From: Chelonoidis abingdonii
Lineage: Eukaryota; Chordata; Testudines; Testudinidae
Reading direction: 5' to 3'
Assembly: GCF_003597395.2 (NCBI RefSeq)
Contig: NC_133778.1
Location: 13,875,033-13,939,032 of the forward strand
DNA length: 64,000 nucleotides
The translations under genes and the position numbers were made by a program. Positions 55,201-64,000 of this stretch are shown here, one piece after another; position 1 is the stretch's first letter; the number at the start of each line of letters is the position of its first letter. The notes below the pieces were generated by a model that worked only from the letters and a program-made list of their open reading frames with translations, ran no database searches and was not told where the DNA came from.

Positions 55201-56129
55201 TAGTCTACGAAGCCCTTTAGATATCATTGTACAAACATTGATCCTTCTATATGTATCATCATATAGACTGATTTTGTTTTACAAAATTGCCCTTCCTCCT
55301 TTTAGTTTAGGGTCAGATATATTTGTTGTGGGTAGTGTAAAGCCAGAGCAGAGTAAGCGCTTCACTCAGTGGTCAGAAGGAGGCTGTGAATCTTCTGGGA
55401 AGAGGTGGACATTGTCCAGGGGAGGTGTTTCCAATTTCAATTTCATTTCAGTTTGGATCAGTTGTAAATACCAGCCTGTTCCTTTGAAATGTAACTGGTG
55501 TTTGCTCTGGGCTGACAGGACAGCTATGCATTGTTTGTTCTGTCTGCAGCACTACCAGAATATCTAAAGCACATTATTCAGGTCCACTGGCATAAACCAG
55601 CTGTCCTTATTCCAGGCAGACTGCTGAAATCTTACAGCAGCAGCTGTGCGGTCAGGTACATTTAGGAGGCTGCAGTTTGGTGACTTAAAGCTGGGTGCTC
55701 ACTTGGTTTCCATCAAGACAGTTTCTGCTGATTAGCTATTCTGATACAAACAGCCCTGGCATAGAATTCCACAAGGGAGGTAGGCAGAGCACGTGTGAGG
55801 TCTGAAATGCATGTGTAAGAGATATCATAAACTGTGCATTGTGGTGCAGTCATTTTACTCCTGTGCAAAATGGGTGTGACATGTTGTCATTGTTGGGAGT
55901 ATTTTACTCCTACTTTGCACTCACTTTGCTCAGGTGTAAATAACTATCCAAGGTGCAACAGGGAATAGTGAAGTGGGGGAGGGAGATTTGTATGTGAGAA
56001 TGAGAGAAAGATATATGAGATGAATCCTGAGGTTATTGCTCCATTTTTACTAATACAAACTCCAAGAGCCTGGTGCCGGGTAAGCTCAGTTAGCTTCTTT
56101 TCTGAGTACCACGAAGTAGAGCTGTTAAA

Positions 56130-56335
56130 CAATGTCCTTTAAAAAATTCATAATTTCCTGTGAATTTTTTTTTGATGAAAAAAACAGACCCCAAACTCAT
56201 TTTTAAACCATAAACAGAATCAAGCTGTGCAGATTTAAACAGAACATTTCAAGCAAAATGAAAATTTTCACTTTGGTCAAAAGAGCCCTTTTTATTCCAA
56301 AAATGTTGCACAACAAACCTTTTTTGACTAGCTCC
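56130..56335. repeat. AT-rich repeat, same local family
   Basis: Contains gaacatttcaagcaaaatga and ends with ttttttgactagctcc, matching the ttgaccagct-type end expected from the left end at 53050. Non-coding. Confidence 0.38.
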
Positions 56336-57042
56336 ATCAGTGAGTCATCAAACCCTGATGCCTGAGAGCACTTACCCAGCAGTCCTACCAGAGATTTCAG
56401 CAGGGGTTTAACTCCCAACGTGACAGCTCTTCTCTGCTACATAAATTGCCAAGTATGTCACGCAAAATGCACCTCTAGTCCTGACCACTGGACAATATAC
56501 ATCTGAGTGCTTTTTGGAACCATCCGATGAATTCAATAGAACCACATGGCAGCCCAGATACTTTAGTGGAGGTCCAGCAACGAAGCAGTTAAAAGAACGT
56601 ATTAGAGTCAAATTTAGCCACACATCTGCTGACTAACAGAAGGATTCTGCCTGAGTACAAGCCTGCGTGACCCCCCCCGGGTCTGTACTCAGGTGGCTAC
56701 CCTGCCATTGCCCATGCTGCCATGTTCACACTGGTAATTTGAGTGTGCTAGCTCAAGCAAACCCAGCATGTGCGTCTCTGCTGTAATCATGGGGCTATTT
56801 GCAGAGTTAGGTGTGGCTCAGCTTGAGCTTGGCAGACTCTGCCCTGTTGTAAGGCAAACACCCTGGATACTGTGAATTTAGGGTTGATTTATAACAAGAA
56901 GTGGCTCCAGTTTTGCAAACTTCCCCATCAAATGTTTGTGTTTCCTGCCTGACAACAATGAAAACCAGCATCCCAGCGGCACTCAGCACTGCTATGGGAA
57001 AGAACCAGACTTGGGGATGTTGGGCCCTCACCAGGGATGAAA

Positions 57043-57132
57043 GGGATGTGGGTGCAGGGGTGAGCACCCCAAGTTCCATCTGGTAGTGGGATGTGGGCAC
57101 AGGAGTGAGCACCCCAAGTACCATCTGATAGT
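57043..57132 (+). repeat. 45-bp tandem duplication, two units
   Basis: Units 57043-57087 and 57088-57132 share 40 of 45 bases, each starting gggatgtggg and ending with tagt. Non-coding. Confidence 0.85.
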
Positions 57133-59271
57133 GTCAAGACTCACTGATTCTCAGCACTTCCTGCCACCTGAAAGATGCTGAGTGCAGCTCTGGAGAAGAC
57201 TGTGTATCCAATCAAGCTGGTCAAAGCAGGGGAAGTGGGGAAGATGCTGTGATCAGGGTCCCATAAGCACTTCAGAAGGGGCTATGGAAATGGAATGTGA
57301 GAAACTCAGCTTGGAACGATAATGTGGGCAAGATCCCATCAGCGTAAAATGAAAGGAGGTGCAGAAGAGATACTGTTCCAATGGCTGTGTAGAGTCCAGT
57401 ATGGAGCGGGTGATTTATCTTTGTTTTAATTACATTTTAATGCCCCACCACAACAACATTATGTCCTTGCTATGAAGAGAGGAGCTATTGACCAAGAGAG
57501 ACTGCAGAGGCCAGGAAATGGAAAACAGATTAGCAGACAGAGAGCAATAACACAAAGCAATACCCACAAAGGTCTTATTTACTTTTGTTTTATTGAGGCT
57601 CATTTTACACGCATGTTAGAAGTTATAATAGTTCCTATGTCTTTGGCATTTAATATCACAAGGCCCTCTGGAAGGGCATAGGGAACATTTTTGCCTGTTT
57701 TAATGTTTTGCCTGTTGTACTTTGCCTTGTGCTTGAAATGGAGTCACAGGCCAAAAAAGTTGGAGTCTTACACGTTCCTTGTGAGGGATGCTGATGGACC
57801 GTTAGAAATAGTGGGTTCCCGATAGCCTGTAATCAGGGTTTAAATTTAGGGGGCTGTATCTAACATAGATGTCCTGCCTACATGTTCAAAAGTGATCACT
57901 GAGTTTTTCAGTACCCATTGTGAGATACTTTAAATAAAACTGGCTGATTTTTCAGAAAGTGCTGAGCATGTGCCCTCCGATAATCAGACCTCCTCAAGAG
58001 GGATCTCAAATTGAGCGCCCGGCCTGGAGCAAAGCAAAAACCACTAGTTGCTTTCAGCAACCTAGGCCCTGTATGTGAGGGAAAAGGCACAGTATAGAGT
58101 TCTGTTTATTTTCTATCATTCAGACCCTACTTATACTAAAACTTTTCTTTCCAATGAATCAGTGTGTAAAATGAAAGAACAAACCGAACCAAAAAAATCA
58201 TAATCCACAAAGTATTTATAATCCACAAGGATTTATAATTTCAGCTATTGAAATTTCACCATTGGAAATATAAAAAGTATTCCATGCCACACACACTCGC
58301 CCCCCAAAATGTAATTTGCTGGCCAACTAAAAGTGACACAATAAAATAAAAGTTGGCTTGGTTCTTAAGTATGAAAAGTTGTTTTTGAAGCCTACAAAAT
58401 TATGACATCACATTGTAATTAGGAGGCAATTTAACAACATTTAAACAACAATTATATCGCATTTTCAACCCACTAATTTGCACCACAGCTGTTCTATTTG
58501 CCTCCTATTTTGGAAAAATGACTGCGGAGCTTTAATGATGGCAAAAAATAAAATGAATGTAAAAAGAACTGCTCAGACAACAATAGATATGAAAAGACCC
58601 TTGGTTTGTAGTCTACGGTGAGAATTCTGTGGTTAGCATTTATGGCAAGATAAAGGATATGCATGAGGAAAACATCATTACTGTGATGTTACTTGGCAGC
58701 ATGTGTAGTGTGCAGGTTGTTGACCAGAGGGTTGTGAGCATAAGCTACCCTAAATGCATTCATGTTGGTAGTCCTCTCTCGATATATTAGAATGGGGTTA
58801 TTCTGAGAGGGTCTTGTAATGGGTTATTCTAAGGGAGTCACTTAATTTGTTATGGTCATGCAGTGTATATTTAATTGAAAGCCTAATAGCCAAGAAAGTA
58901 TGGAGACAGCACAGAGTTTTTAGGGATGACTGCATGATTCATGGTTAATGGAGCAAAGCAAACCCATGGTTGGGTCATCTTAGAACATACAAAAATAGAA
59001 GGTGTATTGTTGTGTATTCCTTCCCTGTTATACAAATATGATTCCATTCAAACTGAAGAATATATTTGTTCCAATTGCAAAGAAGTAAAGCAGCAAAAAG
59101 CCCTGTTTCTCCCAGCTGACAGACTCCTTTTGACTCAACTCCTCTTTTGTTGTTGCTTTCTGCAGCTTAGAGGCATAGGACCCCCATGTTGGTTCATACA
59201 CAGCGTTCCTCTGGCATCTGACTCTTTTACACTTTTCTAATCTCCTGGACAGCAGGAAAGAAGTTGAGATG

Positions 59272-59457
59272 ATCATAGAATCAAAGAATATCAGGGTTGG
59301 AAGAGACCTCAAGAGGTCATCTAGTCCAACCCCCTGCTCAAAGCAGGACCAACACCAATTAAATCATTCCAGACGGGGCTTTGTCAAGCTAGACCTTAAA
59401 AACCTCTAAGGATGGAGATTCCACCACCTTCCTAGGTAACCCATTCCAGTGATCAGA
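59272..59457 (-). mobile_element. CR1 LINE 3' fragment
   Basis: Minus-strand CR1 tail: atcatagaatcaaagaatat, gggttggaagagacctcaag, gaggtcatctagtccaaccc, then ggagattccaccacctt. Truncated near 59457. Confidence 0.82.
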
Positions 59458-59639
59458 GGACAGATGAAGACAAAAACAGAGCACTAAGCGATAGGTAACA
59501 AACTCCCATCTCTGATTCAGGGTCCTCACTGTTTCCAAGAGTGCCCCTCTTAGATCATTGCTCTCTAGTTCTCGATTCACAAAGGACCAGTCTGCAGTCA
59601 TCAGTTTTGCCTGAAGCCTCTGACTTCTCCACAGATTCC

Positions 59640-61900
59640 TGCTTGTCTCCCTTCAGTCCTTGCCTCTGCCCCATCTTTTTGGAGTAGGCCAGGGATGTTC
59701 CCTGAATGTAGCATTTTAGGGGAAGAGGGTTTTCTTTTGAGCCCAGGATCTTGCCTTTCAGTGTGCCGGTTCTTCCCTGCTGCAGTAATAGCCACTGCTA
59801 GTAGTTCTGATCAGCAGCTGGCAGCTTGGGGCACATCTTTCCCCAACCTTGATCTGTCTCCTTCTCAGTTGCGGTCTTGTTGCCAGATCCCAGCCCCAAG
59901 AAAAAAATCTTGACGGATGACATTATTTCTGGGGAACAGGCAAGGCCAGTAGTGTTCAGATCTCAGTGGGCAGCTCTCCATCTCTTGTATCCAACATCTT
60001 TTCCCTGCTTAAAAGGATACATTCTAGTGCCCCAAATCCACCTCCAAGATCCTACAACTTGCAGAAGATTGGTTGACAGTGATCCCAACTCAGAGACGGT
60101 ATTCAAGTGCCTACTGCAGGTCTCGATGTCTCTCTGCTGCCATGAACACACTCTTGTAAAGTGTCTTCTGGTTTCTCTTCCCCTAGAAGCTCCCCTTTTC
60201 TCTTGGTGGGGATAGGCTTAGGGAGGCAGTTGCAAAATTGGTAGCTTCCTTCCTTCTATCCTATACGCCTTCATGATGAACAGCTAAGTACATAAGCCTC
60301 TTGCTAACCCTAGAGACTCAGTGCATACAGTGCACCCCCTCCTTTCTCAGAGGAGTCATCCCAAATTGCAAATATCCCTAGAGGTGGATGTGAAAGTCCT
60401 GAAGCTATCCTCCAAATCAGCCTTCCTAATGGGCACCATACATTGGGCCATCTGTCAGACGCTATGGAAGAGCGGTGGAAGCTGCCATGCCTCTGGAGGT
60501 TGCATTTCATGCTGTTCTGCAGCTCAGGTTGCTCAAGGGAGAGGATTTTTTTGCATACAACTGGGTCAGGACTGAGGCATTTTCTTGCTGTCTCCTCCAA
60601 GTCCTCTTCATCCCCCTGCCTTGGACAGTGCTTTCCATGCAGCTTGTATCATCCTCCGTTCTAGACCTGGCAGCAGCCACAGCTGGCTCAGAAATGACAA
60701 CTCTGTTCCCAGAGCAGCTCTGCCCTTCAGAAGTAGAAAGCTATTTGGCAAGGACTTAAGGAACACAGCCAAGCACTTCCAGCCTCCAACCAGAGCCCCG
60801 TGCTCTACCACGCTCAGCGAGCATTGTTATTAAATTCCCAGAGGAACTGTAGTTGGGGATTATTTCCCCTCCATCCATGTTTCCGCATTCCTTTGGGGTT
60901 ATTTGAAGATCCAGGGTACCCACCACACTTATAAGACCAAATTTTGCCTTCAGATGCCCCTGCATGGCTCCAAAAGGCTGTATTTTGGCCCTGGATGCTA
61001 ACTTAAACCTCTCCCCTTCCAAATTAGGATAAAATTCTCAGCAGGTTTCTCCCAAGCTGTCTAGCCTAATCAGCCCTGAAGGGGAGATAGCTTTCCAGGC
61101 CTGTAGCTTCCCCTGTTATTGGGGCATGAGGACAACAGATTGAGCAGGCAGGAGCTGAAAGCTCCTTGGACACACTGGTCTTCAAATCGTTCTCCCAAGG
61201 GCATACGCTGGGACTTCTCCAGTCCCCTCTCTGGATTCAGGGGCCAATCCTCTGCTCAGTGTGCTGATCCAGGCTTCAGCTCTGGAAGCTCAGCTCCAGG
61301 AGCTCATCAGGGAAATTACTGCAAAAGCTACTAACAGCTATGCTGTTCTTAGTATTGTTTCCTGATTCCCCCAAAAGAGGAGATTCATAGCTCGTTTTGG
61401 AGGCTTCTCAGTCATAAACTTCATTTCCTGAGGCAGATTGCAGACAGAAGGCTATCCTGTAGGGCCTGCCTCCTGAATACTTGCTTTGTTCGATGGGCCT
61501 GAAAGGTATTGATGTTTGCTTGTCATTGTCAAGCCCTCATACCAGTGGTTATTTCGGTTTTGCAGACAAGCCTTTTCAGTTCTATCTTTTTGGTCTTAAT
61601 TTAGCCCGTCAATTCTCACAAGCTGTTGATGGTCTTATTCCACTGCACGGCGCTGTTAAGGGATAACACCTCTCCCTTCCTGGACAGTCTCTTTCACTAC
61701 AGAATTATAGACAATATCGTGATGCATACACATGGGGTGGGGGAAATTAAGTCTGCACTGTTTGCTGACATGAGAAGAATGTTGATTCAGGATTCCAGGT
61801 TCTCTAGAGACGTGTGTTCTCCTGGTTATAGTCCATTTCTGCTTCTGCCTCCAGCCTGTTACTGTCCCTCCATACTCCTACTCACTCACCCCACTGACTA
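59640..61900 (+). mobile_element. Decayed retroelement, possibly DIRS-like
   Basis: Short open frames in changing registers. Between 61560 and 61720 two frames resemble an RT core: KPFQFYLFGLNLARQF at about 61568, in the place of the QFxxLPFGLxxAPRxF motif, and RDNTSPFLDSLFHYR at about 61660, in the place of the FPYLDD active site, spaced as expected. PQKRRFIARFGGF near 61370 could be the preceding motif. Layout and spacing recall DIRS-type RTs more than CR1. Catalytic aspartates are not intact. Borders are unknown and no recombinase was seen. Confidence 0.35.
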
Positions 61901-61959
61901 GGGGAAAAAGGGGACTGTCTTTGAGATTGGTGTATGCTAAAGCTGCATGCACTTTTTCA

Positions 61960-62210
61960 ATGCAAATTTCCCCCCCCCCCCGCAACACTTTCTCACATTT
62001 TCCCCTGCCGTGCTTTTTTCCAGTCCAAAAAAATGGGCTCTATTTTTTAAAAGTAAAAAAAAGTGGAATTTTTTCCTCATTGAAACTAAATAAAATATTT
62101 CAACTAAATCCAATTAATTTTTTATCCATAACAATTTTTTTAAAAAAAATTGAATTAAAATGAAATTTTCAAAAATGTTAATGGCAAAAAATATTAGTTT
62201 TGACCAGCTT
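61960..62210. repeat. AT-rich repeat, same local family
   Basis: Poly-C, then poly-A/poly-T-rich sequence with gaaattttcaaaaatg and a right end tagttttgaccagcttctag. The short open frame near 61921 is low-complexity. Confidence 0.4.
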
Positions 62211-63090
62211 CTAGTGTGTGCAAACCTGGTGTGAGAGCCTTAGTGCTATGCTGGCCTATTACAGCAGTTAAAAGAAGCCTAGCAGTGTAAAGAGGCCCTG
62301 TACCAATTCTGATTGCATAGGCGCTGTAAAAGATTGCACTGCCTTTCAAGCAGTCCCTTGAAAGCCCTGCCATATGAGGTATGCTGGGGGTAGGGTTTGG
62401 GGAAGAGGAGGTGAGTCAGGAGCAGGGGCCACATCTGGAACAGGGCCCCAGCATGCAGCTCTGCCGAGCTTGCAGGCAATGGCAGGGCCCATAGGACACC
62501 CCAGAGAGGCTTCAAGAACTTAGAGAGGCCCCCGGGGCTATGTAAAAGAGGCCAAGGGCCTCTCCATCTCCTGGAGCAGCTCAGGATTGTGAGGGCACAA
62601 AGGTGGTTGAAAGCCACCTTAGCTCACTCGCTGCTTGAGTTGAAAGTTCCTATAGTTTTTTCCCTGTCCTTGCTGGTTGATAGTAGAAAAGGAAACCACT
62701 TCTGTATAGAGCAAGCTGATTAGAAATGATGGCACCCCACACTCTTCCCTGCTCTGCAGTGTCTCTGGGATGAGCCTGCCTTCTGCCTGCGTCCATCAGT
62801 GTCTCTGTACAATCTGTCCTTTCAAAAACTAAACCAAGGATATTGGCAAGACACAGTCATCTGTCAGCAAGTGCAGCACCCATTCTTAATCAACTAGGGA
62901 CAAATCCTGCAGGCCCTACTCAGATAATACTCCCATTAACACTGAAGGTTTGCTGACTTCACTGGAAGGTTTGCTTGAGTAGGAATGGCCGGAATTGACC
63001 CCTCACTGTTGTGCATGTTTTTCCCCATTAGTTCATACAGCTCATGTGACTTCTTCTTATATCCATCATTCCATTTTTCTTTCCTATTAG

Positions 63091-63138
63091 AGTGAACTTG
63101 GACACAGCCCTCCTCCTGCCTACGGCCCTATGTCAGGA
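63091..63138 (+). CDS. ERBB4: ERBB4 exon 26, CYT-1-specific alternative exon
   Basis: 48-nt exon, 16 codons, phase 0 to phase 0, encoding SELGHSPPPAYGPMSG. In ERBB4 this exon separates the CYT-1 isoform (exon included, PI3K-binding) from CYT-2 (exon skipped). Both functional parts are visible: PPAY, a PPxY WW-ligand, and YGPM, which fits the YxxM consensus for the PI3K p85 SH2 domain. Compared with the mammalian form known to me there is Leu for Ile at residue 3 and Gly for Thr after the tyrosine; both motifs survive. The acceptor is ttttctttcctattag|AG and the donor GGA|gtaagt, near consensus. It stands 20,156 bp from exon 25. The next coding exon (NQF..) lies beyond the window. Confidence 0.95.
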
Positions 63139-64000
63139 GTAAGTATTTCACTATCAACCTTCGTCCTTTAGGGTTTTTTCGTCTTTGTAAACCTTCTGTT
63201 TCCTCCCCTATTCTCTTCATAAATTCCTCAATTTACTCCAGTGCCAGCAGTGACTAAAATTAATACATAGGTTGGGCAAACCTACAAAGTCTCTCTAATC
63301 CCAGTCTGGATTCGTCAGGAAGCCCAGAGTTCTATGGTATTATGCATCCCAAATGGGTGAGCATACTTCATAAAAAGGATCTAGGTAAAGTGCTTTGATG
63401 ATTATCTGTTTTGTCATGATTCTGAAAGTGATGTGCTCATCCCGATGAGCAGTTATTAGGTTGAGCCAAAGCAACGAGTTGATGCACCAATGGGAAAGCA
63501 TCTTATCACACTAAAATTCAGTTCCCAGTGGGAACAGTATATAGTTTACATGACTGCTCTTTGACTGTTTACACCAAAACCAGGCCCACTCTGAATAAAG
63601 ACAGTTCAGAGATGGAGGCTTTTTCTCTCCTCTCTGGAGGAAGGTTTCCATCAGGTCAGGTTTAAGGTTTGTTGTTAGGAGAGTGTTTGTTCTCGCCAGC
63701 CCAACAGTTAAGGAGACCTACACATTATGGTCCCTGCTACTGTATATCTCAGTATTAGGCCTTGTATAGACTGGGGACGTGCCCTACTACCAGCTGTTGG
63801 TGGCCAGCAATTTGTGTAGTCACCTCCGTGTAAACAGGCAAAACAATTACTGTCTCTGCTGGAGTTCCAGTCCGGCCAAAACCCAAGTATGCACCACCAA
63901 TGCAAATAGAAGCTTTGTGTATCTTCACCAGAGGTTGTAATGTTGGCAAGCCTCCCTGGCCTAGACAAGGCTTTGACCATTCGATAAAATGAAGCATTGA
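63139..64000 (+). other. ERBB4: ERBB4 intron 26, 5' part
   Basis: Intronic sequence following the CYT-1 exon donor gtaagt. The only element I recognise is a MITE-like inverted-terminus repeat near 63756-63974. Confidence 0.8.
63756..63974. mobile_element. MITE-like element in intron 26
   Basis: Left end taggccttgtatagactggg and right end tggcctagacaaggctt are imperfect inverted copies. About 219 bp. Open frames crossing it on the minus strand look accidental. Confidence 0.5.

Larger units (their letters stand above)
42935..63090 (+). other. ERBB4: ERBB4 intron 25
   Basis: 20,156-bp intron with donor gtaaga and acceptor cctattag, separating the constitutive exon 25 from the alternative CYT-1 exon. 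Repeats within it are listed separately. I see nothing recognisable in about 44457-45113, 45383-47062, 47307-49626, 50531-51255, 51844-52434, 53400-54930, 55210-56130, 57133-57900 and 58080-59270, beyond short chance open frames. Confidence 0.85.

Noticed and set aside
55118..55567. 149-codon open frame
   Set aside because: Starts inside an interspersed repeat, resembles no family that I recognise, and lies in intron 25 without splice or promoter support.
62279..62617. 112-codon minus-strand open frame
   Set aside because: GC-rich intronic stretch with no recognisable domain or conserved motif; likely chance.

Overview
This window is vertebrate nuclear DNA from a reptile, most probably a turtle. 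It holds one protein-coding gene, a partial ERBB4 (ErbB-4/HER4 receptor tyrosine kinase) on the + strand. Six coding exons are recovered to the base: 31453-31608, 35269-35344, 37365-37511, 40455-40552, 42764-42934 and 63091-63138, with lengths 156, 76, 147, 98, 171 and 48 nt. Each has AG/GT splice sites, the phases join without a break, and the lengths match the ErbB family (exons 21 to 26 in human numbering). Together they encode the C-lobe of the kinase from the HRD motif onward, the acidic post-kinase segment, and the small alternative CYT-1 exon with its PPAY and YGPM motifs. Everything else is intron: the end of intron 20 (1-31452), introns 21-25, and the start of intron 26 (63139-64000).

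The turtle assignment rests on the repeats. They include CR1 LINEs on both strands with the reptile 3' end, a tRNA-derived SINE sharing that 3' end, Penelope-like elements, and many small non-autonomous DNA transposons. Three of the DNA transposons have exact 8-bp hAT-type target duplications (around 6.5, 31.6 and 47.1 kb).

Layout. 1-31452, intron 20: mostly unremarkable AT-rich sequence with scattered MITEs, a GC-rich repeat (15.4-16.2 kb), a perfect 178-bp-arm palindrome (20.6-21.0 kb), a 1-kb element with 125-bp inverted termini (21.6-22.7 kb), and a ~5.4 kb CR1 (24.3-29.7 kb) split by two fold-back Penelope-like insertions. 31.4-42.9 kb: exons 21-25, with a hAT MITE 17 bp past the exon 21 donor and a CR1 tail 44 bp past the exon 24 donor. 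42.9-63.1 kb: the 20-kb intron 25, with MITEs, a Penelope-like terminus, a CR1, a probable solo LTR and a decayed retroelement that may be DIRS-like. 63.1 kb: the CYT-1 exon.

I found no second host gene, tRNA, rRNA or CRISPR array. The most unusual signals are structural: repeated fold-back Penelope-like insertions bounded by short exact target duplications (9 bp in three of four cases), the perfect palindrome, and transposons sitting almost on splice donors. All were read by eye, without alignment software.
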